A stretch of 64,000 nt of DNA from Niveibacterium microcysteis (lineage in GTDB: Bacteria > Pseudomonadota > Gammaproteobacteria > Burkholderiales > Rhodocyclaceae), in NCBI RefSeq assembly GCF_017161445.1, contig NZ_CP071060.1, positions 3,224,001-3,288,000 on the forward strand, in the 5' to 3' direction. Made by a program: the position numbers and the translations under genes. The notes under the pieces are model-generated. The model made no database searches and had not been told where the DNA came from. It saw only the letters and a list, made by a program, of their open reading frames with translations. Every line of letters starts with the position of its first letter. Positions within the stretch are counted from its first letter, which is position 1. This document shows, piece after piece, positions 49,002 through 58,777 of this stretch.

Positions 49002-49655
49002 TCAGGGCTGCGCCCGCATCAAGTCGGCCACATCGCGTCCGTCGACGCGAACACGCGCGCGAAGCGCGCCATTTTCGTCCGCCGCAACCGGGTCGATGCT
49101 GACCGTGCCACCGTCGAGCAGCCGCTGCAAACGCTGGGCGGAGTGTTCATGCGTCAAACCAGCGCTGGCCTCGGGCCCCAAACCCTCGACCACGATCTTG
49201 CGACCGTTGTGGAAGAAGGTCGAACCATCCACCGCGTAAGCGCGAATCGGTGCGGAGCGCGCCTTCAGAGGCGAACCCTCAAGCGGCGTACCGGAACTCT
49301 CCAGCGAACGCGCATTGATCGGGCTCTTGGTCACCAGCGTCTCGGCCGGCTCACCGCACGGCTTTTTGACCTTGACCGACTTGCCTTTGCGCTTGACCGT
49401 CTCGTAGCAGACTTTGGCTTTCGAACCGGTGGCTTTGCTCGATTTCGACTTGCTCGCGGTTGTTTTCCCGGCAGTCGATTTGGACGCCGTCGATTTCTTG
49501 CTTGAGGACTTCGCCGATGCACTGGTCGTCGGCTTCTTGGCGTGCGATTTGCTGGTGGTCGCGCTGGCTGCGTTCGGCATGCCGGCTGTGCACAGGATCA
49601 CCAAGCCCAGCAGGCTTGCGGCAATCCGGAAACGGGGGGTACGGTTGGAGCTCAC
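49002..49655 (-). CDS. exported protein with degenerate thermonuclease-like domain
   Basis: 217-residue protein: signal peptide (about 5-30, ending ASA), a Ser/Lys/Ala/Thr-rich linker (about 31-85) and a C-terminal domain (about 140-217). The latter reads like a shortened staphylococcal-nuclease fold: AVDGSTFFHNGRKIVVEGL (compare VxDGDTxxxxGxxIRLxGI) and LLDGGTVSIDPVAADENGALRARVRVDGRDVA. The catalytic Asp/Arg/Glu set is not conserved, so nuclease activity is unlikely. GTG start at 49655 with AAGG upstream; longer reading overlaps the tex promoter. Role unknown. Confidence 0.65.
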   Translation of the reverse strand: MSSNRTPRFRIAASLLGLVILCTAGMPNAASATTSKSHAKKPTTSASAKSSSKKSTASKSTAGKTTASKSKSSKATGSKAKVCYETVKRKGKSVKVKKPCGEPAETLVTKSPINARSLESSGTPLEGSPLKARSAPIRAYAVDGSTFFHNGRKIVVEGLGPEASAGLTHEHSAQRLQRLLDGGTVSIDPVAADENGALRARVRVDGRDVADLMRAQP

Positions 49656-49818
49656 GCGTGACCTTGCCGGGCGCCGGGCCCGTTCTGGGTTGAGTCGAGT
49701 CCAGCATTCTACCGCAGCCCCGTTTTGCCCCTCGCCGCGCGATACATCCCGACACGCTTGAAGCCGACCCCGCTTTCGGCCATAGTCCGCGCCTTCCGTT
49801 TTTCTGCAGCACATCCCC

Positions 49819-52134
<2,316 letters not shown>

Positions 52135-52227
52135 TCGGCACTGCGCACGCCAAGCCCCGCCGGGCGGTTCCCGCCGCCCGGCCTGCGTCACCTAAAATGA
52201 ACGGGCCGACACGCCCGGAGCCACCCC

Positions 52228-53076
52228 ATGCTGAGTTATCGCCATGCCTTCCACGCCGGCAACCACGCCGACGTGCTCAAGCATTTCGTCGAAGTCGAAT
52301 TGCTGCGCTACCTGAACCAGAAAGAGAAAGCCTGGTGGTACATCGACACCCACGCCGGCGCGGGCGCTTACGAGCTGGATCGTGGCTATGCGGCGCAGAA
52401 CGCCGAGTTCGAGAGTGGCATCGCGCGCATCGTCGACGCACCCGATCTGCCGCCAGCCCTCGGCGCCTACATTGATCTGGTGCGCCGCTTCAATGGCCCG
52501 GGTGCGCTCAAGCACTACCCAGGCTCCCCATGGTTCGCCGCCGAACTGATGCGCGAGCAGGATCGCATGCGGCTCTTCGAACTGCATCCCGCCGACGCGG
52601 ACCTGCTGGCCGAGAATTTCGAGCCCCTCGCCAAGCAGTTGATCGTCGATCGCGCCGACGGCTTCAAAGGGCTGAAGGCCTTCCTGCCGCCGCCGCCGCG
52701 CCGTGCCCTGGTCCTGATCGATCCGCCCTACGAGGTCAAGAGCGACTACCGCACCGTCGTCAGCACGCTGCAGGACGCCCTGCAACGCTTCGCCACCGGC
52801 ACCTATGCGGTCTGGTATCCCCTGCTGCAACGGCCCGAATGCCACGAATTGCCACGGCAGCTCAAGGAACTGCCCGCCAAGTCCTGGCTGCATGTCACGC
52901 TGTCGGTGCATAAACCCGCGCTGAGCGGGCTGGGCATGCATGGCAGCGGCCTCGTCGTGCTGAATCCGCCGTGGACCTTGGCCGACACGCTGAAGCAAAC
53001 GATGCCCTGGCTCGTCGGCAAACTGGCCCAGGACACCCACGCCCGCTATCAACTCGAAACCGGCGGCGCTGAATAG
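52228..53076 (+). CDS. rlmJ: 23S rRNA (adenine-2030-N6) methyltransferase
   Basis: Methylates N6 of A2030 in 23S rRNA with SAM. 282 residues, family-typical. Seen: N-terminal LSYRHAFHAGNHADVLKH, the SAM-binding IDTHAGAGAYEL and the catalytic IDPPYE (DPPY) motif. GGAG precedes the ATG by 8 bases. It stands between tex and a terminator. Confidence 0.95.
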   Translation: MLSYRHAFHAGNHADVLKHFVEVELLRYLNQKEKAWWYIDTHAGAGAYELDRGYAAQNAEFESGIARIVDAPDLPPALGAYIDLVRRFNGPGALKHYPGSPWFAAELMREQDRMRLFELHPADADLLAENFEPLAKQLIVDRADGFKGLKAFLPPPPRRALVLIDPPYEVKSDYRTVVSTLQDALQRFATGTYAVWYPLLQRPECHELPRQLKELPAKSWLHVTLSVHKPALSGLGMHGSGLVVLNPPWTLADTLKQTMPWLVGKLAQDTHARYQLETGGAE

Positions 53077-53142
53077 TCCGTACGAGATTCAGAACGACGA
53101 CGTTCGCAGCGGGCGCCGAGCAGTGTGCGGCCGAGAAAAGCA

Positions 53143-53166
53143 AAACGCCCGGCAAGCCGGGCGTTT
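53143..53166. terminator. bidirectional intrinsic terminator
   Basis: Long palindrome, 11 complementary bases each side (53143-53153 with 53156-53166), giving about a 10-bp stem with a CAAG loop, A-rich before and T-rich after. It separates convergent rlmJ and the cold-shock gene. Confidence 0.85.
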
Positions 53167-53189
53167 CTCATTTGCGAGTCCGCAACAAC

Positions 53190-53396
53190 TTACTCGGTCG
53201 GGCGGATGTTCGCTGCCTGCTTGCCCTTCGGGCCTTCGACGATGTCGAAAGTCACGCGTTGGTTTTCAGCCAGGGTGCGGAAACCCTTCGACTGAATTGC
53301 GGAGAAGTGGGCAAAGAGGTCGTCGCCACCACCATCGGGGGTGATGAAGCCGAAACCTTTGGAGTCATTGAACCACTTGACGATACCAGTTGCCAT
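53190..53396 (-). CDS. cold-shock protein, CspA family
   Basis: 68-residue single cold-shock domain that binds RNA and single-stranded DNA and melts RNA structure. RNP1 is [11 protein letters not shown] and RNP2 is DLFAHFSAI, both intact. GAGGA lies upstream of the ATG at 53396. The upstream gap contains an A/T-rich stretch (53415-53432) as expected for a csp leader. Cold induction is not proven by sequence. Confidence 0.95.
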   Translation of the reverse strand: MATGIVKWFNDSKGFGFITPDGGGDDLFAHFSAIQSKGFRTLAENQRVTFDIVEGPKGKQAANIRPTE

Positions 53397-53636
53397 GTCG
53401 ATGCGTCCTCGAATCGAAAAATAACTATTTTGTGGGGCTGGCGGCCCCGTTGGCACGGAATTCAGGGAGGCAAAGCCGACGAACATTCACCGTTTTGGGG
53501 ACGGCTGGGTCACGCGCAATTCAAGAACCTGGAAATCCTGCTCGAATCATTATGGATGCACTACGGCCGAAACGGCAACTGTTTACGCCCGATCAGCGAT
53601 AATTGCGTGATTTTCTTCCCGACCCCGCGCACTCAC

Positions 53637-53984
53637 GTGATCACGATCTACGGCATCAAGAACTGCAACAGCATGAAGAAGGCGTTCGACTGGCTGGCCG
53701 CCAACCACGTCGATTACGCCTTTCACGACTACAAGAAATCCGGCATCGATGCGGCGACGCTGCAGGCGTGGGCCAATCAGGTCGGTTGGCAGAAGCTACT
53801 GAACACGCAGGGCCTGACCTGGCGCGGCCTCGACCCCTCCGACAAGAAGGACGTCGACGAAGCAAAGGCAATTGACTTGATGGTTGCAAAGCCAAGCCTG
53901 ATCAAGCGCCCAGTTATCAGTGGCGGGCGAACCCTGCTGGTGGGCCTTGATGAAACCGCGTTCGCACAAGCCCTGAAGGATTGA
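53637..53984 (+). CDS. ArsC/Spx-family reductase (YffB-like)
   Basis: 115-residue thioredoxin-fold protein of the ArsC family, YffB subgroup. Seen: ITIYGIKNCNSMKKAFDWL, which has a single active-site Cys followed by NSM (no second Cys as in CxxC), and SLIKRPVI with the conserved Arg-Pro. Function is likely glutathione-dependent thiol reduction; arsenate reduction is not implied. GTG start at 53637 gives the family length. It is followed closely by hslO (2 bases). Confidence 0.88.
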   Translation: MITIYGIKNCNSMKKAFDWLAANHVDYAFHDYKKSGIDAATLQAWANQVGWQKLLNTQGLTWRGLDPSDKKDVDEAKAIDLMVAKPSLIKRPVISGGRTLLVGLDETAFAQALKD

Positions 53985-53986
53985 AG

Positions 53987-54838
53987 ATGGACCTTATCCA
54001 GCGCTTTCTATTCGAGGATCTCGACGTTCGCGGAGCCCTCGTTCAATTAGGGCCGGTGTGGCGCCAAATCCAGCGCAACCGTGACTACCCGCCTGCAGTT
54101 CGTTCATTGCTCGGCGAAATGGCCGCGGTCACGGCGATCATTGCCGGCAATCTCAAGACCCCTGGCCGGATCACCTTCCAGCTATCCGGCCACGGCGCGG
54201 TATCACTGCTGGTGATCGATTGCTCCGAAACACTCAACCTGCGCGGGTTCGCAAAGTCCGAAGGGCCTATCGTCGGCAATTCGATTAGCGAACTGCTGGG
54301 CGACGGCCGGCTTTTGCTTTCGCTTGATGTTGAAGGTATGCAACAGCCCTACCAAAGCTATGTGCCGCTCGAAGGCGAAACCATCGCGGCGGTATTCGAA
54401 CACTATCTGCAGCAGTCGGAGCAGGCGCCCGCCGCCCTATTCCTCGCTGCCGACGGCGATAACGCGGCAGGCTTGTTCCTGCAGAAGCTTCCCGCGGCGG
54501 ACGAGAAGGATGCCGATGGCTGGCGCCGCGTTCACGGCCTCGCCCAAACCGTCACGCCAGGCGAGTTGCTGTCGCTCGATGCGTCGGTATTGCTTCAGCG
54601 CCTCTTCCACGAAGAAACGCTGCGGGTGTTCGAACCCAAACCCGTTAGGCATGACTATCCGCCCGACCGGGAAAAAATTAGCGCGACGCTGCGCGCCCTC
54701 GGGCGGGAAGAGATCGAGAGCCTGCTCGCGGATCACGGCGAAGTGGTGGTCTCCGACGACCTGTCGAACCACGAATACCGCTTCAGCGCAGACGAGGCGC
54801 GGGCGCTCTTCGACACCCCGCCGCCGAACCTGCACTGA
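53987..54838 (+). CDS. hslO: Hsp33 homolog lacking all four zinc-binding cysteines
   Basis: 283-residue Hsp33-family chaperone. In known Hsp33 a C-terminal CxC...CxxC zinc centre senses oxidation and switches on holdase activity. The N-terminal core is well conserved (QLSGHGAVSLLVIDCSETL) and the end still aligns (REKISATLRALGREEIESLL, then HEYRF). The CxC site reads YPP and the CxxC site DDLS, so all four cysteines are replaced. The only Cys left is in the core. The gene is full length with AGGA before the ATG at 53987, so it looks functional. It may be constitutively active or controlled by heat. Confidence 0.88.
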   Translation: MDLIQRFLFEDLDVRGALVQLGPVWRQIQRNRDYPPAVRSLLGEMAAVTAIIAGNLKTPGRITFQLSGHGAVSLLVIDCSETLNLRGFAKSEGPIVGNSISELLGDGRLLLSLDVEGMQQPYQSYVPLEGETIAAVFEHYLQQSEQAPAALFLAADGDNAAGLFLQKLPAADEKDADGWRRVHGLAQTVTPGELLSLDASVLLQRLFHEETLRVFEPKPVRHDYPPDREKISATLRALGREEIESLLADHGEVVVSDDLSNHEYRFSADEARALFDTPPPNLH

Positions 54839-54914
54839 CAGATTCAACAGACAGCAGCATTTCCGCCGGCGCAGGCCGGGGGCGATGGTAAACTTTGCGC
54901 AAAATTACCGGTAC

Positions 54915-55706
54915 ATGACAGGCATGCAGGCCAATCGCAGCAACGGCAAAACGATTGAATTCAAGGGCGGAACACTCCAGGCCATGACGGCCGTGGTGCG
55001 GGATCCCAACGTGATGAAGCTTGCCGATGCCATGCACGCGATGCTGGGCGGCATGGGCGAATTCTTCGCCGGCGAGCCGACCGTCATCGATGTTTCCGGC
55101 ACATCCTTGCCCGAGCGCATGGACTGGGCCGGCGTGGCAAGTCTGCTGCGGCGTTACGGCCTTCAGCCGGTGGCGGTTCGCGGCGCGCCGGAGCAGCATG
55201 CAGATGGCGCCCGCAAGGCCGGGTTGGCAGTGCTGCCACCCGATGCCGGCAAACCCTCATCCGCCGCCAGCCGGGTCAGCGCGCTCGATGCAGCCCCACC
55301 CGAAGCACCTGCCCCCGCCGCACCGCCAAAGGCCGAATCGCCCACGGTGTCGGCCGGACGCACAATGGTGATTGACCGTCCGTTGCGCTCTGGCCAGCAG
55401 ATCTATGCGCGCGGCGCTGATCTTGTGGTGATTGGTGGCGTGAGCAACGGTGCGGAGGTCATTGCCGACGGCAACATCCACTGTTACGGCCCACTACGGG
55501 GGCGTGCGATAGCTGGCGCGCAGGGCGACCATCAAGCGCGCATCTTCACGACTTCGCTAGGCGCCGAGCTCGTCTCGATCGCCGGGGTGTTCCGCACATT
55601 CGAGCGCGGCCTGCCCGAAGAGGTTGCTGGCCGTGCCGCACTGATCACATTGACCGGCGAGGGCGACAAGGCGCAGTTGCGTCTCGACCCGTTGCAGCTG
55701 AGCTGA
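54915..55706 (+). CDS. minC: septum site-determining protein MinC
   Basis: Inhibits FtsZ ring formation away from midcell. 263 residues: N-terminal FtsZ-interacting domain (about 8-105), a Pro/Ala-rich linker (about 112-145) and a C-terminal beta-helix domain (about 150-260) with GADLVVIGGVSNGAEVIADGNIHCYGPLRGRA, the MinD-binding region. The start could be ATG 54915 or ATG 54885, and neither has a strong ribosome site. First gene of minCDE. Confidence 0.95.
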   Translation: MTGMQANRSNGKTIEFKGGTLQAMTAVVRDPNVMKLADAMHAMLGGMGEFFAGEPTVIDVSGTSLPERMDWAGVASLLRRYGLQPVAVRGAPEQHADGARKAGLAVLPPDAGKPSSAASRVSALDAAPPEAPAPAAPPKAESPTVSAGRTMVIDRPLRSGQQIYARGADLVVIGGVSNGAEVIADGNIHCYGPLRGRAIAGAQGDHQARIFTTSLGAELVSIAGVFRTFERGLPEEVAGRAALITLTGEGDKAQLRLDPLQLS

Positions 55707-55763
55707 GCAGCGCGCCGCATTACCATCCAGAAAAATGAATGACGTTGAATTGAAGGGGAGATC

Positions 55764-56576
55764 GTGAAAATCATCGTGGTGACTTCTGGCAAAGGTGGGG
55801 TTGGCAAGACCACCACCTCGGCCTCGGTGTCCTCCGGCCTGGCGCTGCGCGGCTTCAAGACCGCCGTGATCGACTTCGACGTCGGCCTGCGCAACCTCGA
55901 TCTGATCATGGGCTGCGAACGCCGCGTGGTGTACGACCTGATCAATGTGGTCAACGGCGAAGCAAACCTGAATCAGGCGCTCATCAAGGACAAGCACTGC
56001 GAGAACCTCTACGTTCTGCCGGCTTCGCAGACTCGCGACAAGGATGCGCTGACTGAGGAAGGCGTCGAAAAGGTGCTGAAGGATCTTGAGCACCTCGGCT
56101 TCGACTATGCGGTTTGCGATTCGCCGGCCGGTATTGAGCATGGCGCAGTGATGTCGCTGACGTTTGCTGACGAAGCCTTGGTCGTCACCAACCCGGAAGT
56201 TTCATCGATCCGCGACTCCGATCGCATCCTCGGCATCCTGCAGAGCAAGAGCCGTCGCGCAAAAGAGGGTCGCGAGCCGGTCAAGGAACATCTGATCGTC
56301 ACCCGCTACTCGCCCAAGCGCGTGGAAGAAGGTGAAATGCTCTCCTACAAGGACGTGCAGGAACTTCTGCGCGTGCCGCTGCTAGGCGTGATCCCTGAGT
56401 CGGAGGTCGTGCTGCAGGCATCGAACCAGGGCATCCCATCGATCCACATGAAAAACACCGATGTCGCCGAGGCCTACCAGGACGTCGTCGCACGCTTCCT
56501 CGGCGAGCAACGCGAACTGCGCTTCGTGGCCTACGAGAAGCCGGGCCTGCTCAAGCGTTTCTTCGGAGGTGCCTGA
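55764..56576 (+). CDS. minD: septum site-determining ATPase MinD
   Basis: Membrane-associated ATPase that recruits MinC and oscillates with MinE. 270 residues. Seen: deviant Walker [38 protein letters not shown], and the C-terminal amphipathic membrane-targeting helix ([11 protein letters not shown]). GTG start with AAGGGGAG upstream. Confidence 0.98.
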   Translation: MKIIVVTSGKGGVGKTTTSASVSSGLALRGFKTAVIDFDVGLRNLDLIMGCERRVVYDLINVVNGEANLNQALIKDKHCENLYVLPASQTRDKDALTEEGVEKVLKDLEHLGFDYAVCDSPAGIEHGAVMSLTFADEALVVTNPEVSSIRDSDRILGILQSKSRRAKEGREPVKEHLIVTRYSPKRVEEGEMLSYKDVQELLRVPLLGVIPESEVVLQASNQGIPSIHMKNTDVAEAYQDVVARFLGEQRELRFVAYEKPGLLKRFFGGA

Positions 56577-56577
56577 G

Positions 56578-56850
56578 ATGTCGTGGCTGTCCGACCTCTT
56601 CGTTCAGAAGAAACCCCGGCCCGCTGACATCGCGCGCGAGCGCCTGACGGTCGTCATCGCCCGTCAGCGCTCGGATGAAAGCGCCTCGAGCCCGGACTTC
56701 CTGCCAGACCTGCAAAAAGACTTGATCGCGGTGATCTCGAAATACGTGACGGTGAATCCGAACGATATTTCCGTCCAGCTTGAGAAGCAGGACAACTACG
56801 AAGCGCTCAAGGTAAACATCGTGCTGCCCGAGCACGGCGCAGCGCGCTAA
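56578..56850 (+). CDS. minE: cell division topological specificity factor MinE
   Basis: 90-residue partner that stimulates MinD ATPase and confines MinCD to the poles. N-terminal membrane/MinD-binding part ([10 protein letters not shown]) and topological-specificity domain (about 35-85). GGAGG precedes the ATG by 8 bases and lies inside the minD end. Confidence 0.97.
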   Translation: MSWLSDLFVQKKPRPADIARERLTVVIARQRSDESASSPDFLPDLQKDLIAVISKYVTVNPNDISVQLEKQDNYEALKVNIVLPEHGAAR

Positions 56851-56858
56851 GCACAAGA

Positions 56859-56882
56859 AAAACGCCGCATTCGCGGCGTTTT
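56859..56882. terminator. bidirectional intrinsic terminator after minCDE
   Basis: Perfect 10-bp stem (56859-56868 with 56873-56882), ATTC loop, A-rich on the left and T-rich on the right. Ends both minCDE and the convergent exported-protein operon. Confidence 0.9.
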
Positions 56883-56902
56883 CTATTTCGACCTAGTGTC
56901 GG

Positions 56903-57346
56903 TCAGCGCGCCAGGCGAACCAGCTTGCCGTCGATCACACCCACTGCGTCGCCCTTCTTGACGCCGGGATCCCGCTCCACTCGGACGACACCAACCGTTC
57001 CATCCTCCCAACGCACCACCACCTGGTACTCGGTCTTGGTGGTATCAGCGGTCGTTGCATCCTTGTTCCCCTTGCCGACCTGCGGGGCCACAACCAAGGG
57101 GCGATCCGACATGATGTCGGCGCTGGTGCGGTTCGCCTGGTTATCCATGGGCGATGCCGCCTTGCTCGTCGTCTTGACCGGGGTTACACGCTGAACCACA
57201 CCACGACGCGTCGAATCGGCAGGCGCTGCCGCCGCATCAAGCTTGCGGAAGTCCTCCCGCGTCTGCGGCAGCTTCACATCCGCCGCTTGCGCGGCCACGG
57301 CGGCCGCGCAAAGCAGCGCAGCAACGATCAGTTTTCCAGCGACCAC
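56903..57346 (-). CDS. hypothetical exported protein
   Basis: 147 residues from GTG 57346, which has GGAGAGG 7 bases upstream; an ATG at 57367 lacks a ribosome site. A signal peptide ends AAQAA. The C-terminal part (about 95-147) has a strand pattern YQVVVRWEDGTVGVVRVERDPGVKKGDAVGV resembling short beta-barrel modules of exported small proteins. No domain is recognised. The start lies inside the end of the upstream gene, so the two are coupled. Confidence 0.75.
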   Translation of the reverse strand: MVAGKLIVAALLCAAAVAAQAADVKLPQTREDFRKLDAAAAPADSTRRGVVQRVTPVKTTSKAASPMDNQANRTSADIMSDRPLVVAPQVGKGNKDATTADTTKTEYQVVVRWEDGTVGVVRVERDPGVKKGDAVGVIDGKLVRLAR

Positions 57347-57693
57347 TTTCCGTCCTCTCCACGACATGCGCGCAGGCCGTTTGTCGCCTTCAGCGCGCGG
57401 TAGTAGGTCTTGATCTGTATATCGCGACAGGTTTTGCCTTGGCGCTTGAGCGTCCGAAGCGCCACCCCCTGCCCGCCTGAACGGGTCGATTCGGTCGCCC
57501 AGCTCACCGATTTGCCGTCGGGCGTGCTTTCAAGCAACTCGGTCAGCATGGCTTCGTGCTTGGCACGATCCTCACTGCTGAAATTCGCGATCGGTGTATC
57601 GCTTGCAAACTGCATGTTGAATGCGTGCGCAGACGATGAAGCGAACGCGGCGACGATAATTGCAACAAGAAACTGCATTCGACGGCGAACCAT
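57328..57693 (-). CDS. small exported protein with surface-antigen-like C-terminus
   Basis: 121 residues with a signal peptide (ending AHA) and GGAGGG 5 bases before the ATG at 57693; earlier Mets are not supported. The C-terminal half, VSWATESTRSGGQG then CRDIQIKTY and LRACRGEDGKWSL, resembles the C-terminal part of 17-kDa surface-antigen-like proteins, with two Cys that could pair. Function unknown. Overlaps the next gene. Confidence 0.75.
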   Translation of the reverse strand: MVRRRMQFLVAIIVAAFASSSAHAFNMQFASDTPIANFSSEDRAKHEAMLTELLESTPDGKSVSWATESTRSGGQGVALRTLKRQGKTCRDIQIKTYYRALKATNGLRACRGEDGKWSLEN

Positions 57694-57791
57694 CACACCC
57701 TCCAGAACCGCTCTGCGCTTGACCTGCGGGATTCTACCGGAGCCCTGCGCCGGGTACGACCTAACCGTAGCGAACCGAAGGCGTAAAAACA

Positions 57792-57820
57792 AAAAGGGAA
57801 GGCATCAAGCCTTCCCTTTT
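57792..57820 (-). terminator. terminator of the tRNA cluster
   Basis: Perfect 12-bp stem (57792-57803 with 57809-57820), ATCAA loop, followed leftwards by a T-run on the minus strand. Nine bases after the last tRNA. Confidence 0.9.
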
Positions 57821-57828
57821 CTTACTAC

Positions 57829-57904
57829 TGGAGCGGGAGACGAGTCTCGAACTCGCGACCTCAACCTTGGCAAGGTTGCGCTCTACCAACTGAGCTACTC
57901 CCGC
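57829..57904 (-). tRNA. tRNA-Gly(GCC), copy 2
   Basis: 76 bases including the encoded CCA. Anticodon GCC in CTTGCCAAG; cloverleaf arms complete (GCGGGAG / CTCCCGC acceptor, AGCTCAGTTGG D-arm, GTTCGAGAC T-arm). Identical in sequence to the copy at 58060. Confidence 0.98.
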
Positions 57905-57912
57905 AAATTTTC

Positions 57913-57986
57913 TGGAGGCGCGGGCCGGAGTCGAACCGACCTACACGGATTTGCAATCCGGTGCATAACCGCTTTGCTACCGCGCC
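57913..57986 (-). tRNA. tRNA-Cys(GCA)
   Basis: 74 bases including CCA. Anticodon GCA (TTGCAAA); acceptor GGCGCGG pairs CCGCGCC, T-arm GGTTCGACTCC present. It lies between the two Gly tRNAs. Confidence 0.97.
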
Positions 57987-58025
57987 GTGTGCGGATCAAC
58001 CTGACGACCCGCAGCTCAACTAAAA

Positions 58026-58048
58026 GGGGAAAGCACCAGGCTTTCCCC
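58026..58048 (-). terminator. terminator-like hairpin after tRNA-Gly copy 1
   Basis: Perfect 9-bp stem (58026-58034 with 58040-58048), ACCAG loop, with TTTT following on the minus strand. It sits 11 bases after tRNA-Gly copy 1 and resembles the terminator behind copy 2, so the Cys/Gly pair may be partly uncoupled. Confidence 0.75.
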
Positions 58049-58059
58049 CTGAATTGGGC

Positions 58060-58135
58060 TGGAGCGGGAGACGAGTCTCGAACTCGCGACCTCAACCTTG
58101 GCAAGGTTGCGCTCTACCAACTGAGCTACTCCCGC
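58060..58135 (-). tRNA. tRNA-Gly(GCC), copy 1
   Basis: 76 bases including CCA, anticodon GCC, same sequence as the copy at 57829. First tRNA read after pgsA, whose stop lies 39 bases upstream. Confidence 0.98.
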
Positions 58136-58174
58136 GTCGCAGAGAGATGCATTATAGCCTGAAATCTCTCAGCG

Positions 58175-58750
58175 TCAACTCTTTTCAACTTCCGATAACG
58201 CGACAGCAGCGCGCTTGAGGTAGTAGCCCATTGACCACAGGGTTAGAACCGCCGCAACCCAGATCAGTACCGTGCCGGTTTGGCGCACATGAAAACCGAG
58301 CAGCGTGCCGTCGTACAACAAGACCGGGATCGCAATCATCTGGGCGGTGGTTTTGAGCTTGCCGATGAAGGACACAGCGACACTGCGCGACGCCCCCACC
58401 TGCGCCATCCACTCACGCAGCGCCGAGATCGTAATCTCGCGACCGATGATGACGAAGGCGATCAGCGCATCAACGCGCCCAAGCTCGACCAGCATTACCA
58501 AGGCGGCGCCCACCATCAGTTTGTCGGCCACCGGATCCAGAAACGCGCCAAATGCGGAGGTCTGGCCCAACTTGCGCGCCAGGTAGCCGTCGAACCAATC
58601 GGTCACGGCCGCCAGTACGAACATGACACAGGCCCAGAGATTCTTGTCAGCCAGCCCCAGCCAGCTCGCGGGCAGGTAGAAGACGCCGACAAACAACGGA
58701 ATCAGGACAATTCGTGCCCAAGTAAGAGTGTTTGGGATATTTGGCTGCAT
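58175..58750 (-). CDS. pgsA: CDP-diacylglycerol-glycerol-3-phosphate 3-phosphatidyltransferase
   Basis: Makes phosphatidylglycerol phosphate in the inner membrane. 191 residues, several membrane helices, and the CDP-alcohol phosphotransferase motif DGYLARKLGQTSAFGAFLDPVADK (given here as DG-x2-AR-x8-G-x3-D-x3-D) intact near residues 55-80. Start MQPNIPNTLTWARI is family-typical. Last protein gene of the leftward era operon, before the tRNAs. Confidence 0.95.
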   Translation of the reverse strand: MQPNIPNTLTWARIVLIPLFVGVFYLPASWLGLADKNLWACVMFVLAAVTDWFDGYLARKLGQTSAFGAFLDPVADKLMVGAALVMLVELGRVDALIAFVIIGREITISALREWMAQVGASRSVAVSFIGKLKTTAQMIAIPVLLYDGTLLGFHVRQTGTVLIWVAAVLTLWSMGYYLKRAAVALSEVEKS

Positions 58751-58777
58751 GGATAAGGATCGTGTAGCGGCTCGATA

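Noticed and set aside
53172..53636. Long N-terminal extension of the ArsC-family gene
   Set aside because: It runs antisense through the cold-shock gene and its leader; the family N-terminus starts at the GTG at 53637.
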